Shown here: positions 36,809 to 47,480 of the stretch, in pieces | How positions within the stretch are numbered: the first letter of the stretch is position 1 | Layout of the letters: each line of letters opens with the position of its first letter | Source of the DNA: Blasia pusilla | Lineage: Eukaryota; Marchantiophyta; Marchantiopsida; Blasiales | Assembly: GCA_050084515.1 (NCBI GenBank) | Contig: CM114274.1 | Location: 18,166,001 to 18,230,000 of the forward strand | Length of the DNA stretch: 64,000 nt | Direction of reading: 5' to 3' | Translations under genes and position numbers: made by a program | The notes under the pieces: model-generated | Databases searched by the model: none | Told to the model about the DNA's origin: nothing | Seen by the model: the letters and a program-made list of their open reading frames with translations, nothing else

Positions 36809-38030
36809 TAAAATCAACCAGTGTGTAAACTCCTTCGTCATTAAGTGCTAGACAGAGTTTCATTAGTATTAAGTAAATTGGCTTAGAAAAAAGAGATTTT
36901 ATGTTTAAACCTCTTTATAGTGCCTCTTTTATGCGGGCCCAACTTTAGGAAAAGGAGGTAATAAATAAAAGATGACTTTATAAAAGTAAAGTAGTTGCTT
37001 TAATGAAAAGCGAAAGTAGTCTTGGTTGGTGGCTAGGTTAGTTAGGGTAATTTAGAAAATATCATGTGGGTAAAAAAAAGGATATTAGGAAGAGATAAGA
37101 GGAAATCTACTTGTGTCAAAATGTGATTGGCTAAACCTTGAGAGGAAGCCATGTGGCACAAGATAAGATAAGCTCTATTTCGTACTCTTGTGGATCCCTT
37201 GTGAGTATATAAAGAAGAGGGACCTTCAAGGGTTCATCACCTTCTATTCCACATCTTGAATTTCTCGTGTCTCTCTTGAGTGTATGGCTTTGGGATTGCT
37301 TGCTCTTCCAATGAGAGTGGATCACCCCTCTTGGGAGAGTAACTTGATCATGGTCTATTATTCGAGAGATTTCTAGAGTGGTGTCTGTGTGTGTGGGGAT
37401 GAGAGGTTTATCACCGTAGAGGAGTTTTAGTCATACTAAAATAGCGGATGTTTTGGCTTGTTACTTCCCCAATGAGAATGGATTACCCCTCTTGGGAGAA
37501 TAACTTCGCCAAAACCCATTCTTGAGGAGAGTAGAGAATGTCTGTCAAGCATGGATAGGGGTGGAGCACGAGCTGTGCCCGACTTTCCTTTCCTCAATCC
37601 TTACCATGTCAAGGTACTCTTTGTAGATAGGCACTGGTTCACTCGCTATTTAATTTATCACTTTGGGGAGGCGTTCATGAACCAGGTCGTGCAATCTCCA
37701 ACTCCGGTGATTCTTCCTATTGTCACATATGGAAGGACATGGGATTGTACTTTGTATGTCCTTATATAGCGATCCATGGATGTCAATAGGCCTGCTCAAG
37801 TAGGGTTTAACACTAGTTGTGCTATCTTCCTCGTGTACAAGCGTAAAATAGTTTATAGGGATTTTATAGTTAGGAATTTTGGGGTCCGATGTTACGAAAA
37901 AGTGATCGCCTCGGCACTTCCATTTGTGATAATTCGTGAGAGAATGGAGAGTGTACATCATAATTTTGTATTGAAAAAGGAGAACTTATTAGAGAGTTCA
38001 CCTTGCATCGACCCCATCTACCGCAGCTAG
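36809..38030 (+). other. Extra segment in element B with an unrecognised repeated ORF
   Basis: This block has no counterpart at the same place in element A, where gag passes directly to the pre-protease region. It contains a TATATAAA box near 37206, two 45-base direct repeats (about 37299-37347 and 37457-37506), then an ORF from 37551 to 38030 interrupted by one TAG at 37767. The two halves of the ORF resemble each other (VLFVDRHWFTRYLIYHFGE and IFLVYKRKIVYRDFIVRNFG begin the repeats). No known domain is recognised. It could be an inserted non-autonomous element or a captured gene. Confidence 0.55.
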
Positions 38031-38109
38031 AAGGCCCGCCCTTGCTCGAAGAAAGACTCTCGACATGACACCGTAGTTAGAGAGCCTACCCCTACCACTA
38101 CGACAGAGT

Positions 38110-38799
38110 CAGCTATGGCTGCCAGGATTGAGCTGTTGGAGCAGAAGTTGGCTACTATGGCTGGTATCCAGCATAGATCAAGTTTGGGAGCAGGGGCTTC
38201 CACCTCTTATGGAGGGAATGATCTCTCTTATATGGCGAGTGCAGCACAGGTTGAGGCATTGGCTGTAGTTACGAGAGGAGCCACTTGAGCGTGAGGAGCC
38301 ACTCGAGCGTGAGAGCCACGTGGTGCTACTGTGGAGTTGGATCCACAGAGGGGTGAGGCTGGGAGGCAGGCTAGGCTTCCCGAGTCATTCTTGTTGTCTG
38401 AGGTGCTTAGGACTCCATCCATGGTTCCTACGCAGCCTATTGAGCCAAAAATGGGGACTGAGGCATCTACATCGCGTGTAGTAGACACGGATGCAAACAT
38501 CGATGCGATGTGCGGATGGCAACTTCGGTGTTGGGATCCCCATTGTTTTCGGCCACGGAGCTGATGGCTTTAGGAGTTGACTTAGCTCCTGTATTTCAAC
38601 TAGCAGCCACGTTGTGTGAACGTGGGGATGTTACTGCTACACGTGTTAAGGTGGATGAGGATGTTGCGGTGGAGCGACCCTCCATGTCAGATGTAGCATT
38701 GAGTACCAGTGCTACTTGGCAGGCGGCAGCGGCGAAGATGGATGCATTACCAGCCCGGCCACCCATTGATCGTGAGAGAGGCTTACACCTGGGGTATGT
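38110..38799 (+). pseudogene. Linker upstream of protease in element B
   Basis: It includes a helical segment (ARIELLEQKLATMAG) that aligns with 2880-2930 of element A, so it belongs to the family polyprotein between gag and protease. Frames shift more than once. No enzymatic motif is present. Confidence 0.5.
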
Positions 38800-39480
38800 A
38801 TGTTGGACAACCGGAGTGGGATATTCCGATTGCTAAGTCCTACAAGACAGGTGTATAGACCAGATAGAGTCTTGTTAGACTCTGGTGCCCAACCTTTGAT
38901 GTTAGGAAAGGCGGCATGTATTGGTTTGGGTATTCGGAGGTCAGAGCTTGAGCCTTGTCCATTCCAAATTCAAACATCACTTGGAGGAGCCAATGATAGG
39001 TCTCAATTCATGATACGGGAGAAGTTGTCTATACAGTTGAGACCAGATCATGCGGTCACATCAGCCGAGTCGTATGATGTACTAGTTGGAGGAGCAGTAT
39101 TATACACGATGGGTTTTCAGATGGATTACTGGACTGAGACAACGTCTTATAGACCTGGTTGGCAGTCCGGAGATGGACGTATGAGCCAAGTTCTTGTGAG
39201 ATTTATTTATGGGGCTCTACCAGGAGGGTCTTCCCCAACGGTGTTAGCATCTGTGGCTGGTTTTAGTGGAGTAGTCACTTGGCCAGGAGACTTTTTGGAG
39301 GGTAATGTTTCTACTATGGATTCTCCTATGGATGAGGAGGTAGAGGAGGTCCCTATTTTTGCAGCAATGGCATCCTCATCGTTGGATGTGCCACTTTGGA
39401 GTTCAGGCGGTGCACTACGGCAAGAGGCTGATCGCCTACTGCAGGAGGCTTGGTGTGAGGCTGTTATACCTCACCGGAAA
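38800..39480 (+). pseudogene. Aspartic protease domain of element B
   Basis: The block VLLDSGAQPLMLGKAA contains the DSGA active-site triad of retropepsins, followed by a QIQTSLGG strand and a YDVLVGGAVLYTMGF segment that fits the hydrophobic-hydrophobic-Gly element of the fold. It is open and continuous in frame with the methyltransferase that follows, so both would be parts of one polyprotein. It processes Gag-Pol in the family. Confidence 0.82.
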
Positions 39481-39499
39481 GAGGAGGCCCCACGGCGGA

Positions 39500-40600
39500 C
39501 TCCTACTTCTGGTCCAGTTGGGTTATCCCCTTTGGATACTACACCCATTGTATGGCACTATCCGCCGAAGGGCATTTGTGTGTTAGATCTCTTTGGTGGG
39601 ATTAGCACTGGTTTGGCTGCAGTGTTGCAAGCCGGTATTCTTGTGCGGAGATACGTGTATGTGGAGCGAGATGAGACGGCCCAAAGAGTCTCATCCCGAC
39701 ATATTGGTCAGTTGATGCGGAGATATCCTGAGTTGTTTCCGCCATAAGCTATTCGTCGGTACCAGCGTGCTTTGCCATCACACATTGCATTGTTGGGGGC
39801 GCAAGACCTTGAGAGGGTTGGTCCTGTGGATTTGGTGATTGCTGGATGGCCATGTCAGGGTCATACACGTGTTTGTCGTGGTGAGGGATTACACGACCCT
39901 AGGTCTCGATTGTTTTGGGAGATGTTACGGGTGTTACGACATCTTCAAGTTCATCAGGCACGTGCTTTAGCTTACATTCTGGAGAATGTTCCATTTTTGG
40001 GTGACACTTGGACCCGGATGATGGCGAGTGTTCATGAGGTGCGGTCTTGGATTGGACCAACGGTGTTGTTGGATGCAAGGCGAGTTGGCTCGCGTGCACA
40101 ATGTCCACGCTTGTGGTGGACAAACTTGCTGCCTAGGGAGGTTCTACGTCGAGCATATGATGCAGTGCAACGGGATCCTTGCCTTACAATGGATAGTATC
40201 TTGGATACTGGGCGACTTTCTCATGTGGTGAGGGTTATTGATCGGTCACCCATGGCAGTGGTGAATCGTGTGGGCCAGCCTAGGATGACACTACCCATAT
40301 TTGTGAGTTTTCCCTCGTCACATGCCTATAGGGAAGGTGGTCCCGGGCTTGTATGGGATTCTCATGTGTGACAGTTGGTGGAGCCTAACGCTGATGAGAG
40401 AGAGCGTGCGATGGGATTTGCTACTGGTGTGATAGCGGTTGCTTCCATTTCTGAGGCTTCACGACGTCATGTGTTGGGTGAGGCCATGGACCTGAATTGT
40501 TTGACTTGGATTGTGAGTCTTGGTATGGCCGAGCAACGTCAACTTTGGACTATGTTTGTGGGTCTTCCACCCCTTGTAATGAGCTCGATGACTACCGGGA
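39500..40600 (+). pseudogene. C5 cytosine DNA methyltransferase domain of element B
   Basis: The motifs appear in the standard, non-permuted order: motif I DLFGGISTGLAAVLQAG (S-adenosylmethionine binding), motif II YVYVERDE, motif IV AGWPCQGHT with the nucleophile Cys at 39853-39855, motif VI ILENVPFLG, motif VIII-like CPRLWWTN, and motif X-like RRHVLGEAMDLNCLTWI. The reaction would be transfer of a methyl group to carbon 5 of cytosine in DNA. The WTN after motif VIII and the short target-recognition part recall DNMT3/DRM-type enzymes more than DNMT1, but assignment needs a tree. The frame has two stops: TAA at 39745-39747, and TGA at 40369-40371 where element A has CGA. All catalytic residues I can identify are present. 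Confidence 0.9.
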
Positions 40601-40772
40601 CGGTAGAGGCATCGGCCGGGGGCGAGGAGAGTAGTATTTTGCGTCCTTGGAGTAAATGGGATGTAATGGCTGGGCATGTGGAGTTGGTTGCTCATGTTGG
40701 TGGAGGAGTTATTTGCTCAAATGATGGTGTAGCTAAGGGTGTACTATCTTGTGAGGGGGTTATGAGCGACCA

Positions 40773-42260
40773 ATGGCATCGTCCTCTCCCTCTAGTGTGC
40801 AAGTGGAGGAGACTTGGGAGCCATTACTTGGGCCCAAGCTTACGGGAGGTGGGAAACGACGCTTGACACAGTTCCTACGTGCTTATAGGAGTTGTTTTGC
40901 CTTTAGCATGAAGGAGTTCTGTGCTCTAGTTGGACCCGGTAGACGGATTGATTTGGCTAGGGATATGCCAATCTTCCGTCGACCCTACCGATATAGTGAT
41001 ATGGAGATGGACCTGATTCAGAGTAGGACGTTGGACCTTTTGGAGGCTGGATTAGTGGAGTTGTCGCATGGAGAGTATGCATGAGCCACTGTTATGCCTG
41101 CTAAAAAGGATGTGCATGGCAACTACACGGATATGCGGATGTGTGGAGATTGTTGTCCTATCGATCGGCAGACCAAGGCTGATAGGTATGCCATGCCTAC
41201 ACCTGAGGAGATCTTTGATGTGGTGGGACAGGCAAAGATTTTCAGTACTTTGGATCTCCGAGCAGGATACCATCAATTGCCAATTCCAGAGAGTGACAAG
41301 GCCAAGACAGCATTTTTGGGTGTCAACTCTTATGGCAAGGATTGTTTGTACCAGTGGAAATTCTTACCCTTTGGGTTGAAGAATGCACCTATCGAGTTTT
41401 AGAGAGTGATGGACAGGATCCTAGCATGGTTGGATTTTGTTCGGTGTTACATTGATGATATCTTGTGGTTCAGTAACACGGTGGAGGAGCATTAGATATA
41501 TTTGCAAATTGTGTTTGAGTGGTTGAAAGCTCTTGGTCTACGTTTGCATCCAGGAAAGTGTAAGTTCTTCCATGAGGATGTTGAGTACTTGGGTCATGTG
41601 ATCTATCCAGGTGGTTTGGAAGTTCAGCAAGCAAAGGTGGAGGCTATTGCACTTATTCCTCGTCCGGTAGATGTGAGTAGAGTTCGAGCATTCATGGGAT
41701 TGGCGAACTACTATCGGAAGTATGTGAAGGGATTTAGTGCTATGGAAAAGCCTTTGAACCAATTGTTGAAATCAGATCAGGAGTGGCACTGGGGAGATGA
41801 TCAGGAGAGAGCTTTTGTGGAGCTCAAGGCCCAGTTGGTGGCGGCGCCTATCTTGAGGAGAGCTCTTAGAGGGCGCCCATTTCAGTTACACACTGATTGG
41901 AGTAGGTTGGGACTTGGAGCGGTGTTGACACAACATGATGATGAGAACATGGAGTTTGTGGCGGCCTATGCAAGTTGTTCGAATAATGCAGCGGAGTTGC
42001 ACTATAGTTCATATGAGGGAGAGTGCTTGGCAGTAGTGTGGGCTGTGGCACACTTTAAGTGTTACTTGTTTGGCACACAATTTACCCTTGTTACTAATAA
42101 CCAAACGCTCAAGTGGTTGATGGAGTCTGACAAGCTTATAGGGAAGCTTGCACGGTGGGCTCTTATCTTACAGGAGTATGACTTCCAAGTGGTACATAGA
42201 CCTAGAGTTTCCAACCTTAATGTTGATGGGTTGAGTAGTAACCCATGTACTAGCCAAGAG
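40773..42260 (+). pseudogene. Reverse transcriptase and RNase H of element B
   Basis: One frame runs from 40773 with stops at 41084, 41402 (TAG for CAG in A) and 41496. RT blocks are LLEAGLVELSHGEYA, KIFSTLDLRAGYHQLP and CYIDDILWF, with YIDD intact, then GLANYYRKYVKGFSA. RNase H shows Asp in HTDWSRLGLG and Glu in YSSYEGECLAVVW, but TNNQ stands where element A has TDHQ, losing a catalytic Asp. Entry into this frame requires a shift of frame from the methyltransferase frame near 40770, which could be a programmed frameshift or simple decay. Confidence 0.92.
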
Positions 42261-42589
42261 GATACAACTGGGGCTAGATGGCATGGCGAGGTTGATGAGG
42301 AGATGGTGCTAGGTTGGCATGCATCCGCCTTTTTATGTTGGTTAGGGGTGGACTCTAGTATGGAGGACCACATGACATCTTACTCTAGTCAGAGGGTAGA
42401 TGGCCAGCCTTCAGATCCTAAGGTTGGAGATGGTGGTACGGATCAGCGTGATATTCATGATGATGCGTTAGTGTTGGAGTTCCTACGGACCAGTAGGGTG
42501 CGAGGCATTGTGAGTGCCAAGGAGCGAGACCGTGTTCTTCAACGTGCTAAGAGGTATCAATTGGAGGGAACACATATACTCCGTGTGTG

Positions 42590-43848
42590 GGAGGATGGTA
42601 GAGTACGAGTAGTGTCGCATTTGGCTCAGAGAGAGCGCATTGTGCGACATGCCCATGAGGATTTGAGACATTTTGGGATAAAGCGTACGTATAGCTTACT
42701 CCTTGGTCAGTATTGGTGGCGTGGCATGCATACTCAGGTGCAGCAGTTGGTGTCACGTTGTATGGTTTGTGACCGGGTGAGGGTATCATTCAATGCCCCT
42801 ACATCACAGTTACACCCCTTGCCTATAATGGGGTTGGATTACTATTGGAGTGTGGACTTTGCGGGACCGTTACCGTTGAGTGTACGACATCATCGATATG
42901 TGTTGGTGATGGTGGAGCACTTCTCCAAGTGGATTGAGTCGGTGGCATTACATGACAAGGCAAGTGAGGGAACGGCGTATGCGTTTTTTGATAGAGTGCT
43001 TAGTCATTTTGGTGCACCAGCTGAAGTGCTGACCGACAAGGGTACAGAGTTTCAGGGTGAGTTTGAGGCCTTGTGTGACAAGGCGTTGATTGATCATCGG
43101 ACCACGTCTCGAGATCATCCAGAGGCGGATGGTTTGGCTGAGCGTGTGGTTTAGACGGTGAAGAGGGCATTGCGCAAGTATGGCCTACAAAAGGGGCATC
43201 TTGGAGACTGGGATATTCAATTGCCATGGTTAGCCATGGGGTATAAGTTCAGTCGCCAAGCATCCTTGGATTCCTTCTCACCTTATTTTCTATTATTCGG
43301 CCAAGATCCAGACTTGCCAGCATCAATTCGTTGGGAGTCTAGTGAGGTGGTGAACCTTGATGACCCAAAGTTTAGGGTCATCAAGGTTCACCATGATACC
43401 CTATACCCCATGGCTAACCATGGCAACTGAATATCCCAGTCTCCAAGATGCCCCTCATGATGGGGAGAACACACTCTCATGGATGAGAGTGTGTTCTCAA
43501 CGGGAAGAGCTCATTTGGGAGAGTTATGCCAACAGCCTTTGAGAACCTCGCCATTGCTCAACACAGGGATACCTTGCGGTATGCAACCATTTGGGGTGGA
43601 GGTTATCGACCATCGATTCGTAGGTTCCATGTGGGGGACTATGTCTATTTGCAGCAGATTGCATCGACAACGTTGGATGTGACGGCTGGCCGCACTGTTT
43701 TACTAGTGTGCGAGGTGTTAGCTTCTCGAGTTCTCATGTTGGAGGGTCGTGATGGAGTTTTTTGGAAGGACCATGTGCGTAATTGTGCGCCATGTCATCT
43801 TCCAAATGTGGATGGTACTGTTGACCCAAGCTTAGCCATGATACGTAC
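42590..43848 (+). pseudogene. Integrase of element B
   Basis: The N-terminal zinc-binding part reads HAHEDLRHFG...CMVC. The DDE core has Asp in WSVDFAGPLP, Asp in VLTDKGTEF and Glu in ADGLAERVV. A TAG at 43152-43154 (CAG in A) and a frame change near 43430-43520 break it; an extra copy of a short segment (about 43360-43500) containing an inverted stretch of the neighbouring sequence is present at the break. The C-terminal part continues to a conserved NCAPCHLPN block before the PHD finger. Confidence 0.88.
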
Positions 43849-43999
43849 TAGCTTGAGGTGCATGTTGTGTGGGTCTGTTGGTAACGCAACCCGTATGTTG
43901 GTGTGTGATCGGTGTTCTAGGGGTTGGCACATTATGTGTTTGACTCCACGTGTTGATGTTTTTCCTATTGGAAGGTGGTTTTATCCTCGATGTATTTAG
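43849..43999 (+). pseudogene. PHD finger at the C-terminus of element B polyprotein (one ligand lost)
   Basis: It reads CMLC, a spacer, CDRC, four residues, H..C, a spacer, and WFYPRC followed by Ile and stop. Seven of eight PHD zinc ligands are present. The seventh is Tyr (TAT at 43982-43984) where element C has Cys, a single G-to-A change. The domain is fused in frame after the integrase C-terminus. Its likely role is to guide integration or the encoded methyltransferase to chromatin with a given histone mark; this is inference. Confidence 0.85.
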
Positions 44000-44172
44000 G
44001 AGAGGTAGATGACTTGATCTTTGCATGATACGGATTACATATGTGCGACTAACGATGGGGCAACCTAGCACCCGGCCTTCTTATTTGTGCACCCACGAAG
44101 GTGTATAGCATGTAGTAGATGTGTAGGGCTACTTGGGAGTTAGAGGGACCTAACCGCCAGTTAGGGGGCGAG

Positions 44173-45515
44173 TTGTGGTACACTTGTGTTTGTGTATGCT
44201 CTTGTCTATGTTATGTATATATTGTTGAAATCAGAATTCTACTTCCTCTCAAATCTACTTTTAAAACCTTAAAATGATAGAAAGAGAGTAGATCCCGACA
44301 TGATCTTCCACTGAACCATGTACATGAGGGTAATCACTTACAAACCTGAAAAGAGCAAAACTGAAATGGATTGCATGTAGAACTGGTCTACAACTTCTAT
44401 TGAGAACTGGGTGCTTGAAAAGCAACACCTTATTAGAATACACGAGTCCTGAAGAGAGGTGGTTGAAACCAAGATGCAGGAGTTTGTGCTAGATTGGTAC
44501 TTGGAGCATTCTCCACACCAATGCACATTCCTTCTTAGTTGATCAAGACACCAGCAGAGGTTCAGGTATGTAGGAGCTAATCTCAAAACCCACAGCCTTA
44601 GAGGGCAGGAGTATAAGTGAATCAAAGAAGAAGGGAAGAGAGGGGGAGTTATATAGTTTCCTAGAAGAGACCAGCAGAAGGGACCACTTTGCATGGTAGG
44701 GCAAGGTGGAAGGGCCAAAGACAACAAAGAGTAGCCCAAAGACAACAAGAATAGGCCACAACACGGGGAGGAAAGAACAACAGCCAAAGACAAACAGGGG
44801 AGGCCAACACACCATGTGCACAATTAAACATAACCAAAACTCACAAGAATAGTTAAAGAGGTAACTAGTAAACTAACTGAGACTTGTAACTATGATAAAC
44901 TTCCAACCATAGTTTGCAGAACTAAGCATAGTTAAAATACTGGAAGAAAACAACAGAAAATTTTATGTGAAATCCTAACATATATGTGAGTATGGTATAT
45001 CAACGATGTATGTTGTATGACGATGGGGATTCGCACGACAGTTGTCATGACCATACGGATTATGTCGTAGAGTATAGTGTGCTAGTAGAGGCCATACCTT
45101 ATCTAGGCCATAGTGTCTAGGTAGAGATCCGGTTTCATACATAGGGTTGGGGGTTACTCAGTTGAGGATGACTTTTCCAATAGGGCCCGCTCTTAGGTTG
45201 GAGGATATAGTGTGGAGTGCACTCAAAGAACAATTAGTTCTTTGAGTTGAGCCTGTTGCGTTGGGAGTTAGCCTTGGTAGTGAGTAGAGCTCGTGGCTAT
45301 GGTGGTTCCTGCAAGCTTCGACCTAGATTCTCCCATCGTGGAGTGGGTTTGGCTCGATTGTATGTGATTCTATACGTATTTTATGACAGTAGGTCTTTCA
45401 CGGATTTCAGTTGTGGTACACTTATGTTTGTGTATGCTCTCGTCTATGTTATGTATGTATGTGAGTACGGTATGTCAGCGATGTATGTTGTATGACGATG
45501 GGAATTTGCACGACA
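44173..45515 (+). repeat. B1-A2-B2 compound 3' repeat of element B
   Basis: B1 is 44173-45042 (about 107 bases once the solo LTR and one copy of its target duplication are subtracted). A2 is 45043-45409 and B2 is 45411-45515. B begins TTGTGGTACACTT and ends GCACGACA. A purine-rich 'ttagggggcgag' precedes B1. The layout equals that of element A although the repeat sequences of the two elements differ strongly. Confidence 0.88.
44223..44980. mobile_element. Solo LTR with perfect 5-bp target duplication
   Basis: This 758-base segment starts TGTTGAAATC and ends CCTAACA. It is flanked by TATAT at 44218-44222 and TATAT at 44981-44985, and is absent from the B2 copy of the same sequence. The termini resemble Ty1/copia LTRs. 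A TATATAA-like box near 44655 is better placed for the minus strand, but orientation is not settled. Confidence 0.9.
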
Positions 45516-46789
45516 GAAGAAACGAGACAGTGCAGATCACAAAGGCAAGAGGGGGGATGAGGAAGAAAGGGGAGATGGGGTCCACATAGACAAGTCCTTC
45601 TATAGGACGGACGTTAGTCCACGGACATGAATATATCCACGTTTGCAACCTTGGAATGGAGAGAAGATTTTTGGTAAAATTCAAGTTGTGGTGTATTTGG
45701 GTAGGTAAAAATATTTTTTGTTGTCATAAATACCAAAGGTGACTCCTAATTTGAGAGACTGACGATTTGGTGAAAGCTTATTATCTTTGACGATGATTTT
45801 TGTCAATTCATGTTAATTGTGAAACATATAAGGATGTTATATGCATAGTGTACGAGAGGCTTTAAAAAGATACTCTTTCATGGGCTTAGATGAAGGTGAT
45901 GAAGCTTACAACCAATATGAAAACAAGAATTTCATGATATTCCAAGTTTTTTTTGTTAATAATTGGATATATAGAGGTCTAATAGGGTCATGTGCCTTGG
46001 CCTAAGGATTCTAGAGATAAAGTACTTCTACTTCCAATTGATATGGTGGCTAAAAGTAACAAGGTAAGTAAATTTTTTTTTACATTCTCCTCTACAATAA
46101 TCTTCAAAGGTTTCAAAATATTAAATTCTTGGGGGATACAACTATTTTGATGCCAGTAAATAAAGATATGGATGACACGCATGTAGAATTTTCTTGTCGA
46201 TATTATGATAAGGCAAATATCATTTTTTTCTTGCTAAATTACTATATGAAATTGTGATTTATGGACTCTATTTTTGTTCAAAATATTTTCAATTCATACC
46301 TATCTCTTCCTATTTCACAATTTTAAGACTGTAAAATGAGGGATAAAATCACATTATCCAATGGAGTTTCTATATACATGTTTAATACCTAAACTGCCTC
46401 CACAAAGTTTGTTATTAAAGATTGGAGCATCAATCACTGATCATATTATTTCCAAATGTGAATGAATCAAAGAGATAGAAAATGATGCAAGTGGGTTTGT
46501 GGATTCATGTGACATTTCATAGATGCCAACGTGAATTTGTTTTGGTAGGCCAACATTTAATATTGTGTAGTCCTTGGATTGGATTTAGCCTATGGATTAT
46601 TTTTTCCTTACTTAGATATCAAATTTTCATTTGGATGGCTTCCTCGGGACTTTTAAGATCATGATACGTCATATAATAAAAGAGCCCTTATTTTTGTTAT
46701 AGTTCACGTAAAGAAATTCGTAATAAATCAGATCTAATTTATAAAATCGACTACTTTTCAACAACTTCTAAACTAGAAAGTATGTTTTT
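45516..46789. other. AT-rich DNA without a recognised gene
   Basis: No convincing open frame or known motif is seen. It should contain the other half of element C if B had inserted simply, but it does not. Confidence 0.45.
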
Positions 46790-47480
46790 TTTAATAATAT
46801 ATCCTTTTATATCTAGAGCACGCTAGGGAAGGGAGGTCCTCGAACGAAAAAAAATCGTGGAAGACACCGAACCAATAATAGTTTACAATACCCAGAATTT
46901 TGTTTGGAAAACCCATCCAAAGCACAAGCACCAAAAGTAAAGGAGGAGAAATTCCACGATTGGTTTCCCAGTTAGGGAAACGAATGGGCTCCTTCAAATG
47001 GTCCGGAAGGATTGTTCGTTCGCTTCCATAATCGTGCAAACTTTTTAAGGGCCGGGATGCCAACTAGTGAAAAGGGGCGGGGGGTACTTTCCCAACGACT
47101 ACATCGCCTTGGGTTTCATCGGCACCAGATCAAGCTGTGCACCGAAAGGGTAGGGGGACAACGGGAATAAAGAATCCCCGTGTACAGAGTCTGTATACTC
47201 TCTCGTACACAGCGCGTCCATAACCTCTCAAGTAAGAATAAGGAAGAAGTAACTGGAGCGTCGAGTATGTATTTGTCCGGAACTCCAAATTTCATGGACC
47301 CCAATAGCGGCTGAAGTGGGAGCCGATATGCAGTATCCTTCGGTTAAGGGTCAAAGCGCCAAAAGAAAGCGGCGGGAAAGCCTAGAGACTTGTGAGCCGA
47401 CGAAGATCAAGCCGGTTCGGGGACGTCGGACCTGAGGTCCGTTGGGCTCTTTGAAATAAAATATGCGATGTAATGGAGTA
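46790..47480. other. Block of distinct composition, possibly organelle-derived
   Basis: Base composition changes abruptly from AT-rich to balanced, with many purine runs and no repeat relationship to the rest of the window. The style resembles plant mitochondrial non-coding DNA, but no organelle gene is recognised, so this stays a guess. Confidence 0.25.

Larger units (their letters stand above)
33593..45515 (+). mobile_element. Element B: near-complete Ty3/gypsy-like retrotransposon with DNA methyltransferase and PHD finger
   Basis: This 11.9-kb unit begins TGTCATGACC and ends GCACGACA. The order is A1, long leader, gag, an extra ORF region, protease, C5 methyltransferase, RT, RNase H, integrase, PHD finger, B1 (with a solo LTR inside), A2, B2. 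A1 and A2 (367 bases each) differ at roughly 20 positions, so the insertion is not recent. Only a few stops and one or two frame changes break the polyprotein, making it the best copy for reading domains. No matching target-site duplication is seen at the two ends. Confidence 0.92.

Noticed and set aside
40773-40866. Programmed frameshift between methyltransferase and RT frames
   Set aside because: The frames overlap at 40773-40866, but no slippery site with a convincing structure is seen and element A is too decayed to test it; an ordinary indel is as likely.
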